A DNA stretch of 64,000 nucleotides, from contig NZ_VTGX01000007.1 of assembly GCF_009729095.1 (NCBI RefSeq), positions 1-64,000 of the forward strand, written 5' to 3'. Under the pieces are notes generated by a model, which searched no databases, had not been told where the DNA came from, and was given only the letters and a program-made list of their open reading frames with translations. The translations under genes and the position numbers were made by a program. Origin of the DNA: Mycolicibacterium sp. CBMA 247. GTDB taxonomy: Bacteria > Actinomycetota > Actinomycetes > Mycobacteriales > Mycobacteriaceae. The stretch's first letter is position 1, and every line of letters starts with the position of its first letter. Positions 1 to 8,101 of the stretch are shown piece after piece.

Positions 1-394
1 TGTTGACGATTGCGCTGCCCTCGGTGAGCAGCGGGGCGACGACGTCGGTCACCCGGGCCATACCGGCGATGTTCACCTGAAACATCAGCTCCAGCTTGAC
101 CTCATCAAGCTCGCCGAGGAACGAATCACGCAGAATGCCCGCACAATTCACGAGTCCGGCCACGGTCTCGCCGTCGGCGACCACGGACGTCACGGCCTCG
201 GCGACACTGCCCCGATCGGACACGTCCATCGCCACTGCGAGCGCGCCCCGCAGGCCCGCCTGTTCCAGGTCGAGCTCATCGACGGCAGGCTTGAGATCGG
301 CTGCCACCGGCACATAGTCGCTTTGCAGCAGGCGGCGGCAGATCGCCTGTCCGATCACGCCGGCACCGCCCGTCACGATCACCTTGTTAGTCAA
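1..394 (-). CDS. SDR family NAD(P)-dependent oxidoreductase (partial, C-terminus outside window)
   Basis: Only the first ~131 residues are in the window; the gene continues past base 1. The N-terminus carries the Rossmann glycine pattern TGGAGVIG right after the first beta strand, and later LVNCAGIL, the SDR NAG-type motif that stabilises the central sheet. The start is a TTG at 394 with AAGGGA seven bases upstream; no ATG or GTG gives a full Rossmann strand. It is divergent from the GntR regulator at 564, and the 169-bp gap contains GGTCTA/TTTAGG elements shared with the permease-glutaminase gap, so it is probably controlled by that regulator. The substrate cannot be told from the fragment. 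Confidence 0.85.
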   Translation of the reverse strand, partial: MTNKVIVTGGAGVIGQAICRRLLQSDYVPVAADLKPAVDELDLEQAGLRGALAVAMDVSDRGSVAEAVTSVVADGETVAGLVNCAGILRDSFLGELDEVKLELMFQVNIAGMARVTDVVAPLLTEGSAIVN

Positions 395-489
395 TCCACG
401 ATCCCTTCGAGTGGTCAGCTGCCCTGGACCGCACCAAGTTTCGTGCGAAAAGGGCTAAAGGTCAAGTATTTAGGACTTTAAACTCATAT

Positions 490-495
490 GGTCTA
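490..495 (+). promoter_or_regulatory. GGTCTA element, candidate GntR operator in the SDR/gntR divergent region
   Basis: GGTCTA lies 69 bp upstream of the regulator start. A related TTTAGGACTTTA lies at 469-480. The same hexamer recurs at 2970, 2989 (inverted) and 3053, upstream of the permease and glutaminase. Assignment to the adjacent FadR-type regulator is inferred from proximity and recurrence. Confidence 0.4.
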
Positions 496-563
496 TTGGG
501 CAAGGCAAACGCATTCATCTACCAGGTGGTGCGGTAGCGTTGGGCCATCCGAAGGGGGCACGC

Positions 564-1298
564 ATGTCAACAGCCAAGCCAGCGTTGGTTCCGGTCCGCC
601 AGATTCCCGCCCATGAGCTGGTCGTCGACCAGATGCGCAGGGCCCTCGAACTCGGCCAGTTCCGTCCTGGTGACCGGATGCCCACCGAACGCGAACTCTC
701 CGACATGCTCGACGTATCTCGCACCACGGTGCGCACCGCCGTTGCCGTCCTGGAACGGGAGGGGCTGATCGCGGTGCGACGCGGCCGTGGCGGTGGGTTC
801 ACCGTCCAGGCGCCGGAGTATGACGCGGCCGAGATGCGCCGCGAGATGCGCCGCAACAAGCGTGAGGTTCGCGACGCGTTCGACTACCGCATCATCGTCG
901 AGACCGGTGCCACCCGCCTGGCCGCCGAGCGTCGCCGCGCCACCGATCTGACCGACCTGTACAAGCTCCTCAACGGCATGGAAACCGCGCTGCAGACTGC
1001 CATGGATGACCAGTCGGCTCAGCACACCACCGACTTCCAGACCCTTGATTCGGCATTTCACCTCGGTATCGCCCAGGCCGCGCAGAATGACCGCCTGTTG
1101 GACGCCGTCGCTGACGCTCGCCGGAGGATGTGGCTGCCGGTCGGCGCGATCTTCGGGCGCCTGGAACCCAACGCCAACGACTACCACGAGTCGATCCTCG
1201 AAGCGATCGACAACCGGGACCCGGAGCTGGCCGCCGCACGGATGGAGGCCCACATCAACGACACCCGGCATACCGTCGAGTCGTGGCTCAAACGCTGA
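564..1298 (+). CDS. FadR-subfamily GntR transcriptional regulator (wHTH + FCD)
   Basis: A 244-residue regulator. The N-terminal winged helix (about residues 15-85) has the GntR signature PTERELSDMLDVSRTTVR followed by the wing VRRGRGGGFTV. The C-terminal all-helical FCD ligand domain (about 100-235) keeps the usual metal-binding histidines in DSAFHLGIAQ, YHESILEAI and MEAHINDTRH. Start choice: ATG 564 has GAAGGGGG a few bases upstream; a TTG at 540 is also open but lacks a ribosome site. It is divergent from the SDR gene and convergent with the permease, with a bidirectional terminator between. FCD regulators usually bind small carboxylates or amino-acid-like ligands; the ligand here is unknown. 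Confidence 0.93.
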   Translation: MSTAKPALVPVRQIPAHELVVDQMRRALELGQFRPGDRMPTERELSDMLDVSRTTVRTAVAVLEREGLIAVRRGRGGGFTVQAPEYDAAEMRREMRRNKREVRDAFDYRIIVETGATRLAAERRRATDLTDLYKLLNGMETALQTAMDDQSAQHTTDFQTLDSAFHLGIAQAAQNDRLLDAVADARRRMWLPVGAIFGRLEPNANDYHESILEAIDNRDPELAAARMEAHINDTRHTVESWLKR

Positions 1299-1323
1299 CA
1301 CCTTCCTTGCGGGAATGGGTGCG

Positions 1324-1362
1324 CTCGGTGCGACCCCGGTGGGGGTGGTGGGTCGCACCGAG
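1324..1362. terminator. Bidirectional hairpin terminator between gntR and the permease
   Basis: A perfect 13-bp inverted repeat (arms 1324-1336 and 1350-1362, CTCGGTGCGACCC / GGGTCGCACCGAG) sits between two convergent stop codons. There is no clear T tract, as is common for mycobacterial terminators. Confidence 0.7.
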
Positions 1363-1374
1363 TGCTCGTCCACG

Positions 1375-2922
1375 TCACCGGGATGAGGGGTAATCCGGTT
1401 CGCGGACGGGTTCGTGATCGTCGTAGATCGTGCTGCCGATGCGCTCGTACAGCTCCGGACGGACCTTGCGCAAGTACAGGGCCACGGCCATCGACCCGGC
1501 GAACAGCCCCACCACAAGGTAGGGAATAGCCTTGAAGAACAAGGTATCTGAGGCGGTGCCCGCAGCAGCCTGCATATTCGAGGCCATCAGATAGATCACG
1601 TAGACCATGCCAAGGCCACCGATGATCGGGGCCGCCAGCGTCCGCCACCAGCTCGCTGTCTCGGGATGCTGCTTCTTGACGTGGAAGTAGATCACGGTCG
1701 CGACCGAGCACATGGTCTGCACGATCAGTAGCAGCAACGTGGCCAGGATCGCCACCAGCACGAAAAGGTCTGCGTAGGGGTCAGATCGGGTGAGTGAGCA
1801 GACGGCCACCAACGCCGCGGCAAACACGCTCTGGGTCAGCGAGGCCACCCACGGTGAGGCATGTTTGGGATGCGCCTCGCCGAGCCGGCGCCAGAACAGG
1901 CCGTCACGGCCGAACGCAAACAGGTAACGGGCCGCAGAGTTGTGGATGGCCAACGCGCAGGCGAACGATCCGCCGACCACCAGCCACTCGAAAACCGTTA
2001 CCGCCCAAGGGCCCAGGTATTGCGCGGTGGGAACGTAGAGCAAATCGAACGGAGTTGGCCCGGAGGCGAGTTCGACCGCTTTGTCCGGACCGTTGCCGAC
2101 CACGACGCCCCACGAGATGAACGTGTAGAACACGCCGATGCCGATGACGGCAATCATGGTGGCCATCGGCACGATGCGCTTCGGGTCCTTGGACTCCTCG
2201 CCGTAGATCGCCGTCGATTCGAATCCGACCCACGACCAGAATGCCATCAGCAGGCCCAGTCCGACCACTCCACCGGCCACTCCGTTGGTGCTCAGCGCGG
2301 TCAGTGGGCTCAGTGAGGTGAAGCTCATGCCGTCGGGATGATGGGCCAGGCCCGCGACCGCGGTGAGGGTCAGCATGCCGATCTCACACACCAGCACGAC
2401 GCCGAGAACCTTTGCGGCTACTGAGATGTCGAAATGCGACAGTGCCGCGATGCCGACCAGGCCGACGGCGGCATAGATCTCCCACGGCAGGTCGAGTCCG
2501 AACTGGGTGGTGAAGGCCTGATCGGCGAAGGCGGCGAAGATGCCGATCAGTCCGGCTTCCATGGTCATGTAGGTGACCATCGGCATGACACCGGCGGCCA
2601 GGCCGGGAATCTTGGACCAGGCCCTGGATACGAAGGTGTAGAACGCTCCGGCGGCGGTGATGTGGCGGGCCAGGGCGACGAACCCGATGCTGAAGATGGA
2701 GAGGACGATCGTGGCGATGACAAACCCGCCAGGTGCGCCCAGTCCGTTGCCGAATCCCACTGCGACGGGGAGGTTTCCGGTCATCGCGGTGATCGGCGCG
2801 GAGAACGCGACCACCATGAACACCACACCGGCCAGTCCGATCGCTCCACGTTTCAGCGTGGCCGGTCGCTGCCCGGGCGCCGAATCCGATGCTCCGGTTC
2901 CCTGGTCGTAGCTGACTGCCAT
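1375..2922 (-). CDS. APC-superfamily amino acid permease
   Basis: A 515-residue polytopic membrane protein with about 12 hydrophobic segments. TM1 carries the APC-type glycine-rich segment (GVVFMVVAFSAPITAMTGN), and later FWSWVGFESTAIYGEESKDP matches the GFE-S-EE region of amino acid/polyamine permeases. The ATG at 2922 is preferred over an upstream open extension to 3015, because that extension is non-hydrophobic and overlaps the putative operator. It is divergent from glutaminase across a 192-bp gap with three GGTCTA elements. With a glutaminase next door, glutamine or a related amino acid is a reasonable but unproven substrate. Confidence 0.9.
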   Translation of the reverse strand: MAVSYDQGTGASDSAPGQRPATLKRGAIGLAGVVFMVVAFSAPITAMTGNLPVAVGFGNGLGAPGGFVIATIVLSIFSIGFVALARHITAAGAFYTFVSRAWSKIPGLAAGVMPMVTYMTMEAGLIGIFAAFADQAFTTQFGLDLPWEIYAAVGLVGIAALSHFDISVAAKVLGVVLVCEIGMLTLTAVAGLAHHPDGMSFTSLSPLTALSTNGVAGGVVGLGLLMAFWSWVGFESTAIYGEESKDPKRIVPMATMIAVIGIGVFYTFISWGVVVGNGPDKAVELASGPTPFDLLYVPTAQYLGPWAVTVFEWLVVGGSFACALAIHNSAARYLFAFGRDGLFWRRLGEAHPKHASPWVASLTQSVFAAALVAVCSLTRSDPYADLFVLVAILATLLLLIVQTMCSVATVIYFHVKKQHPETASWWRTLAAPIIGGLGMVYVIYLMASNMQAAAGTASDTLFFKAIPYLVVGLFAGSMAVALYLRKVRPELYERIGSTIYDDHEPVREPDYPSSR

Positions 2923-2968
2923 GATCACCTGCCTTTCAATCTGGTTTCGGGGGAGCCTATGAGCGCAA

Positions 2969-2995
2969 AGGTCTAAAGACAAGACCCATAGACCT
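2969..2995. promoter_or_regulatory. Perfect inverted repeat AGGTCTA-N13-TAGACCT, candidate GntR operator
   Basis: The arms are 2969-2975 and 2989-2995, 46 bp upstream of the permease start. Both arms contain the GGTCTA core seen at 490 and 3053. Dyad symmetry suits a dimeric GntR-type repressor; binding is inferred. Confidence 0.5.
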
Positions 2996-3052
2996 AAAGT
3001 GTTGACGCGTGACATAACGTTTACACGAGCGGATTTCGGCGCGGACCGTTTT

Positions 3053-3058
3053 GGTCTA
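3053..3058 (+). promoter_or_regulatory. GGTCTA element upstream of glutaminase
   Basis: It is the core of TTGGTCTAAAAAGTGG, 57 bp upstream of the glutaminase ATG, and shares the hexamer with the other two divergent regions of this cluster. Confidence 0.4.
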
Positions 3059-3114
3059 AAAAGTGGTGATTTAACCGATCGTCATCCGGCAGACGCTGGA
3101 GTAGGAGGTGGTAG

Positions 3115-4062
3115 ATGCCCGCGACGCGGTTGTCCCAGACGTCCGAACGGCAGTTGCGTGAGTACCTGCATGCGGCCCAGGTCCGCGGGCGTCGAGCCGC
3201 GGCCTCCGGAGCCGTGAGCCGTCAGGTGCCGGCCTTGGCCGAGGTCGCCGCGGCGAGGTTCGCGATGGCCGTCGCCACCGTCGATGGCGCCGAGGCCCAC
3301 ATCGGCGAATCCGGCGTCGGGTTCTCCATCCAGAGCCTGTCCAAGCTGTTCGCGCTGTGCGCGCTCCTACGGCACGAACCCGATGCCTGGTCGGCGGTGG
3401 GTTGGGGTCCGTCGGACGCCGGCTATGGCTCGGTCGCCGACCTCGAGCACAACCAGTGGCGGCCGCGAAATCCCTTCGTGAACTCTGGGGCGCTGGTGGT
3501 CACCGACCGGCTGCTGATGCACAGCGGTGATGCGGTCGGCGCCACGGTCGAGCTGCTGGGCGGCCGAACGCCTGGGACACTGGGCGGCTCGGCCGCCGTG
3601 GCGTCGGACCCCCGGGTGGCGCAGTCCGAGACCGCCACCGACCATCGAAACTCGGCGATCGCCCATGTCCTGGCCGAGCATGGCCGGTTGATCAACCCGA
3701 TCGATCTATTGCTACCGCAGTACTTCGCGCAGTGCGCGATCACCGCGTCGGTGCGGACGCTGGCCCGTGCTGCGCTGTTCCTGGCCGACCGTGACGGAGG
3801 CAGGGCGGTGCTGGATCCCGAGACGGTGCGCCGAGTGAACGCGGTGCTGCTGATGTCTGGGATGTACGGGGCGGCAGGCGATATCGCCTACCGAATCGGG
3901 CTGCCGGCCAAGAGCGGTATCGGCGGCGGGGTGCTGGCGGTCATGCCCGGCCGGGGCACGGTGTGTGTCTGGAGCCCACCCTTGGACAGCGCCGGAAATT
4001 CGGCAGGCGGGGTCGCCGCCATCGAGGAGTTCGCGCGCTGCGCCGGCTGGTCGGTGTTCTAG
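3115..4062 (+). CDS. glsA: Glutaminase (glutamine to glutamate + ammonia)
   Basis: A 315-residue protein of the serine-dependent beta-lactamase-like glutaminase family, whose usual length is about 305-330. The catalytic S-x-x-K is in SIQSLSKLF (Ser74, Lys77), and NPFVNSGALV and GGGVLAVMPGRG match the other conserved blocks. The start ATG 3115 has a strong AGGAGG at 3103-3108. The stop overlaps the stop of the convergent secreted-protein gene by two bases. Pairing with a permease and a FadR-type regulator suggests inducible use of glutamine or a related amide as nitrogen and carbon source. Confidence 0.93.
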   Translation: MPATRLSQTSERQLREYLHAAQVRGRRAAASGAVSRQVPALAEVAAARFAMAVATVDGAEAHIGESGVGFSIQSLSKLFALCALLRHEPDAWSAVGWGPSDAGYGSVADLEHNQWRPRNPFVNSGALVVTDRLLMHSGDAVGATVELLGGRTPGTLGGSAAVASDPRVAQSETATDHRNSAIAHVLAEHGRLINPIDLLLPQYFAQCAITASVRTLARAALFLADRDGGRAVLDPETVRRVNAVLLMSGMYGAAGDIAYRIGLPAKSGIGGGVLAVMPGRGTVCVWSPPLDSAGNSAGGVAAIEEFARCAGWSVF

Positions 4063-4625
4063 GCGGCGGGGTTTGTCGCAGCCGGTGGCGCAGGTTCCGC
4101 GGGCGGCGGGAGTGCGGTATCCGCGTTCACCGATGCGGTGTCGCCGATATTGGCCGGGACCAGGGTGTTCAGGGTGGCGCCGCACGGCAGGCTGCCGTAG
4201 CTTGGATCATCGCGGGGCCGGGTCAAGCGCGGCGCGACGAATGAGTCGGCCTGGGCCACGAGCTCGTCGTCCACCATGATCTCGCAGTGCAGGTTCGCCG
4301 AGTACGGCCAGTCGATCCGCACCGACATTCCGGCGGTCTCCGGATTGGACACCACACCGGTCGCTTCGAAGATCCGGCCCGGCAGCATGGACGGGTCGGC
4401 GGTGTTGATGTTGTCGTCGTCGATCTTGTACGCGATGGTCGCGTTGCGCGAGACCCCGTCGATCCTGGCGCGGTAGGTGACGTTGTGGAGTTGCTGGCCG
4501 GGCTGTGGCTCGACCTGCGGCGGTGCGTCCGGGTCGGCCTGCGCCGCGGCGGGAATCAACAGCGCGCCGGAGAGCAGCCCGGCCAGTGCGGCGGCGGCTC
4601 CCCAGGCGTACTTAGCTGAGCTCAT
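4059..4625 (-). CDS. Secreted mycobacterial protein of unknown function
   Basis: 188 residues from the ATG at 4625. It has an N-terminal signal peptide: a positively charged start, a hydrophobic stretch AAAALAGLLSGALLIPAAA, and a likely AQA-DP cleavage site. The mature part has two cysteines (in LHCEIM and LPCGAT) that could form a disulfide, and a Pro/Ala-rich tail. No domain is recognised. It is divergent from nothing and directly downstream of the DUF402 gene on the same strand (11 bp apart), so co-transcription is likely. A longer in-frame extension to 4682 exists but would precede the signal peptide. Confidence 0.8.
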   Translation of the reverse strand: MSSAKYAWGAAAALAGLLSGALLIPAAAQADPDAPPQVEPQPGQQLHNVTYRARIDGVSRNATIAYKIDDDNINTADPSMLPGRIFEATGVVSNPETAGMSVRIDWPYSANLHCEIMVDDELVAQADSFVAPRLTRPRDDPSYGSLPCGATLNTLVPANIGDTASVNADTALPPPAEPAPPAATNPAA

Positions 4626-4636
4626 GAATCCAGACC

Positions 4637-5110
4637 TTACGCTGCTCGCCACGTCAGGGCCATCCCGTTGCCGGAAAGCCACTGGTCAAGGTGATAGTTG
4701 CAGCTGGCCAGGCCCTCGATCGCGGTCGCCGCGGTTTGCACCGCTTGCTCGCCGACCTCCGGGGTAAGCAGGCCGTGCCGGACCGCGGTGAGTAATTCGT
4801 CGACGTCGCACAGCTCGATGCCGCGACCGGTGCGGACCGCCAGGTCCAGATAGTGGTCCTCGGAATGCCAGGCGTCGGGCCCGGCGGTATACCTGCCGAC
4901 GTCGAGGTAGAAGTCCTGGTCGCGCTCGTGGCCGGGGTTGAAATGGAACACGCTGGCCCGCAGCCCGAGCGAGGGCAGCAGCCAGGACTCCAGGTAGTGG
5001 AACTGGGCCCGGCCGGGCGTGGGCCGCGCCATGTAGAGGCCCCAGGGTTCGACCGTGTAGACGTCGACGGCCCGCACGATGCCTTTTGGATCGGTGTTCG
5101 TGCGGGCCAC
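4637..5110 (-). CDS. DUF402 family protein (Rv1632c-type)
   Basis: The sequence has the DUF402 hallmarks: WGLYMARPTPGR, then HFNPGHERDQDFYLDVG and HSEDHYLDLAVRTG, with the acidic and histidine residues that bind metal in phosphatase members of this family. It sits next to uvrB, as in M. tuberculosis. The conventional start is GTG 5110. However, in-frame codons upstream read IHPPKHETFDLVARTNTDPK, which resembles the conserved N-terminus of actinobacterial DUF402 proteins (normally starting M/V-HPPK). No ATG, GTG or TTG lies between the upstream stop and 5110, so initiation at the ATC at 5143 is possible (see findings). Confidence 0.85.
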   Translation of the reverse strand: MARTNTDPKGIVRAVDVYTVEPWGLYMARPTPGRAQFHYLESWLLPSLGLRASVFHFNPGHERDQDFYLDVGRYTAGPDAWHSEDHYLDLAVRTGRGIELCDVDELLTAVRHGLLTPEVGEQAVQTAATAIEGLASCNYHLDQWLSGNGMALTWRAA

Positions 5111-5181
5111 CAGGTCGAATGTCTCGTGCTTGGGTGGGTGGATGCGGCCAAGCCTACGCGGGGAGTGAACGCGAGCGGAAG

Positions 5182-5204
5182 TTGTCGGTGCGCGGTTCTA
5201 CGCT
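5182..5204 (+). promoter_or_regulatory. RecA-NDp (PafBC-type) DNA-damage promoter of uvrB
   Basis: TTGTCGGTG (5182-5190), an 8-base spacer, then TACGCT (5199-5204). This matches exactly the published mycobacterial consensus TTGTCRGTG-N8-TAnnnT. The -10 ends 7 bases before the uvrB ATG, so the transcript is expected to be leaderless. Confidence 0.88.
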
Positions 5205-5211
5205 GGTGAGC

Positions 5212-7374
5212 ATGGCCTTCGCGACCGAACACCCCGTGCTCGCGCATTCGGAGTACCGCGCTGTCGATGACATCGTCCGGACCGGCGCCCGGTTCGAGGT
5301 GGTCAGTGAGTATGACCCCGCCGGTGACCAGCCGGCCGCCATCGACGAGCTCGAGCGCCGGATCAAGGCCGGCGAACGTGATGTCGTGCTGCTCGGCGCC
5401 ACCGGTACCGGAAAATCGGCCACCACGGCGTGGCTGATCGAGCGGCTGCAGCGGCCCACCTTGGTGATGGCGCCGAACAAGACGCTGGCCGCGCAGCTCG
5501 CCAATGAATTGCGGGAGATGTTGCCGCACAATGCTGTTGAGTACTTCGTCTCGTACTACGACTACTACCAGCCCGAGGCGTACATCGCCCAGACCGATAC
5601 CTACATCGAGAAGGACAGCTCGATCAACGACGACGTCGAACGATTGCGACACTCGGCGACGTCGAGTCTGCTGTCCCGCCGGGATGTGGTCGTCGTGGCG
5701 TCGGTGTCGTGCATCTACGGTCTGGGCACGCCCCAGTCCTACCTCGACCGCTCGGTGGAGCTCGAGGTCGGTCAGGAGGTGCCGCGCGATGGCCTGCTGC
5801 GGTTGCTCGTGGACGTCCAGTACAACCGCAACGACATGGCATTCACCCGGGGAACCTTCCGGGTGCGCGGTGACACCGTCGAGATCATCCCGTCCTACGA
5901 GGAGCTCGCGGTGCGGATCGAGTTCTTCGGCGACGAGATCGAGGCGCTGTACTACTTGCATCCGTTGACCGGTGACATCGTCCGCCAGGTCGACTCGCTG
6001 CGGATCTTCCCGGCCACCCACTATGTGGCCGGGCCGGATCGGATGGAGCATGCGATCTCCACCATCGAAGCCGAGCTCGAGGCGCGGCTGGCTCAGCTAG
6101 AGGGTCAGGGCAAGCTGCTGGAGGCCCAGCGACTGCGGATGCGCACCAACTACGACCTGGAGATGATGAAGCAGGTCGGGTTCTGCTCGGGCATCGAGAA
6201 CTACTCGCGCCACATCGACGGCCGCCCGGCCGGCTCGGCGCCCGCCACGTTGATCGATTATTTTCCCGAGGATTTCCTGCTCGTCATCGACGAATCCCAC
6301 GTCACGGTGCCCCAGATCGGCGGCATGTACGAGGGCGACATGTCGCGTAAGCGCAACCTGGTGGATTTCGGCTTCCGGCTGCCCTCGGCCGTCGACAACC
6401 GGCCGCTGACCTGGGAGGAATTCGCCGACCGGATCGGGCAGACGGTGTACCTGTCGGCGACCCCGGGCGCGTTCGAGATCAGCCAGGCCGGCGGCGAGTT
6501 CGTCGAACAGGTCATCCGCCCGACCGGTCTGGTCGACCCACAGGTGGTGGTGAAGCCGACCAAGGGTCAGATCGACGACCTGATCGGCGAGATCCGCACC
6601 CGCACCGAGCGCGACGAGCGGGTTCTGGTCACCACGTTGACCAAGAAGATGGCCGAGGATCTCACCGACTACCTGCTGGAGCTCGGCATCAAGGTCCGGT
6701 ACCTGCATTCGGAGGTCGACACCCTGCGCCGGGTCGAGCTGCTGCGCCAGCTGCGCCTGGGGGAGTACGACGTGCTGGTCGGTATCAACCTGCTGCGCGA
6801 GGGGCTGGACCTCCCCGAGGTGTCGCTGGTGGCGATTCTCGACGCCGACAAGGAGGGCTTCCTGCGCTCCACGCGCAGCCTGATCCAGACCATCGGTCGC
6901 GCGGCCCGCAATGTGTCCGGCGAAGTGCACATGTACGCCGACAAGATCACTGCCTCGATGCGTGAGGCGATCGACGAGACCGAACGCCGCCGGGCCAAGC
7001 AGGTCGCCTACAACGAGGCCAACGGGATCGACCCCCAGCCGCTGCGCAAGAAGATCGCCGACATTCTGGATCAGGTCTACCGCGAGGCCGATGACACCGA
7101 GTCGGTCGAGATCGGAGGATCGGGACGCAATGCCTCGCGTGGCCGGCGCGCCCAGGGCGAGCCAGGGCGAGCGGTCAGTGCCGGCGTCCGGGCCCCTGGT
7201 ACAGACCCCACGAACATGCCGCGCGCCGAATTGGCTGATCTGATCAAGGACTTGACCGAGCAGATGATGGCCGCTGCCCGCGACCTGAAGTTCGAGCTGG
7301 CGGGGCGAATTCGCGACGAGATCGCCGATCTGAAGAAGGAATTGCGGGGGATGGATGCGGCCGGTCTGAAGTGA
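5212..7374 (+). CDS. uvrB: Excinuclease ABC subunit B
   Basis: The 720-residue damage-verification helicase-like subunit of nucleotide excision repair. Walker A is LLGATGTGKS (about residues 60-69). The DNA-clamping beta-hairpin follows in YYDYYQPEAYIAQTDTYIEK. Helicase motifs include VIDESHVT, TVYLSATPG and the motif VI region SLIQTIGRAARN. A C-terminal UVR domain (LTEQMMAAARDLKFELAGRI) contacts UvrC/UvrA. ATG 5212 is chosen because it starts the conserved sequence and coincides with the transcript start predicted from the DNA-damage promoter; longer open frames upstream run through that promoter. Confidence 0.98.
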   Translation: MAFATEHPVLAHSEYRAVDDIVRTGARFEVVSEYDPAGDQPAAIDELERRIKAGERDVVLLGATGTGKSATTAWLIERLQRPTLVMAPNKTLAAQLANELREMLPHNAVEYFVSYYDYYQPEAYIAQTDTYIEKDSSINDDVERLRHSATSSLLSRRDVVVVASVSCIYGLGTPQSYLDRSVELEVGQEVPRDGLLRLLVDVQYNRNDMAFTRGTFRVRGDTVEIIPSYEELAVRIEFFGDEIEALYYLHPLTGDIVRQVDSLRIFPATHYVAGPDRMEHAISTIEAELEARLAQLEGQGKLLEAQRLRMRTNYDLEMMKQVGFCSGIENYSRHIDGRPAGSAPATLIDYFPEDFLLVIDESHVTVPQIGGMYEGDMSRKRNLVDFGFRLPSAVDNRPLTWEEFADRIGQTVYLSATPGAFEISQAGGEFVEQVIRPTGLVDPQVVVKPTKGQIDDLIGEIRTRTERDERVLVTTLTKKMAEDLTDYLLELGIKVRYLHSEVDTLRRVELLRQLRLGEYDVLVGINLLREGLDLPEVSLVAILDADKEGFLRSTRSLIQTIGRAARNVSGEVHMYADKITASMREAIDETERRRAKQVAYNEANGIDPQPLRKKIADILDQVYREADDTESVEIGGSGRNASRGRRAQGEPGRAVSAGVRAPGTDPTNMPRAELADLIKDLTEQMMAAARDLKFELAGRIRDEIADLKKELRGMDAAGLK

Positions 7375-7420
7375 GCCGGAGATGTCGCAAGCCGGGTGTG
7401 CGACTCGACCGCCGGGTGTT

Positions 7421-8098
7421 TCAGCCGAGCGACCGCGGGTTGACGAGACCCGATTCGTAGGCGACCACCACGGCCTGGGCGCGGTCGCGCAGTGAGAGTT
7501 TCGCAAATACGTTGCCGACGTGCGTCTTCACCGTATGTTCGGTAACGAAGAGTCGATCTGCGATCTCTGCGTTCGACAGCCCTTTGGCGATGAGTTCGAG
7601 TACTTCCTTTTCCCGCGGAGTAAGGGTTGCCAGCTCGCGGCGCCACGGACGTGGTGTCGAACGGCGCTGGGCAATATCGGCGATGAGTCGTCGCGTGACA
7701 CTCGGCGCAAGGAGCGCTTCGCCGGCATCCACGATTCGCACCGCACGGATCAGCTCGTCGGCGTGTGCATCCTTTAACAGGAATCCGCTGGCTCCGGCGC
7801 CGAGCGCTTCGTACACATACTCGTCGATGTCGAATGTGGTGAGCATCAGTACTCGCACCGGTGGCGTCACGGTCATCGACAGGATTTCGCGCGCGGCGTC
7901 CAGGCCATTCATCTCCGGCATGCGGACGTCCATCAAGACCACATCGGGTCGCAGCCGTTTGACTTCGGAGACAGCGATGCGTCCGTTCGGTGCGTCCCCG
8001 ACGACGCTCATGTCAGGCTGTGCGGCCAGCAGTGCCCCAAATCCCTGACGCACCATCGCCTGATCGTCGGCGATGAAGACGTTGATCGTTCGCGTCAC
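7421..8098 (-). CDS. NarL/LuxR-family response regulator
   Basis: 225 residues. The receiver domain (about 1-125) has the acidic pair DD near residue 11, the phospho-acceptor Asp in VVLMDVRMPEMNG, the conserved Thr in MLTTFD and Lys in FLLKDA. The C-terminal LuxR helix-turn-helix (about 155-220) reads LTPREKEVLELIAKGLSNAEIA. The GTG start at 8098 lies three bases after the kinase stop, so the pair is translationally linked. It is convergent with uvrB. Targets are not evident; the adjacent DUF418 gene is a plausible one. Confidence 0.95.
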   Translation of the reverse strand: MTRTINVFIADDQAMVRQGFGALLAAQPDMSVVGDAPNGRIAVSEVKRLRPDVVLMDVRMPEMNGLDAAREILSMTVTPPVRVLMLTTFDIDEYVYEALGAGASGFLLKDAHADELIRAVRIVDAGEALLAPSVTRRLIADIAQRRSTPRPWRRELATLTPREKEVLELIAKGLSNAEIADRLFVTEHTVKTHVGNVFAKLSLRDRAQAVVVAYESGLVNPRSLG

Positions 8099-8101
8099 AG
8101 C

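Noticed and set aside
5161..5211. A LexA/SOS box at uvrB.
   Set aside because: No TCGAAC-N4-GTTCGA-like sequence is present; the RecA-NDp motif explains damage control instead.
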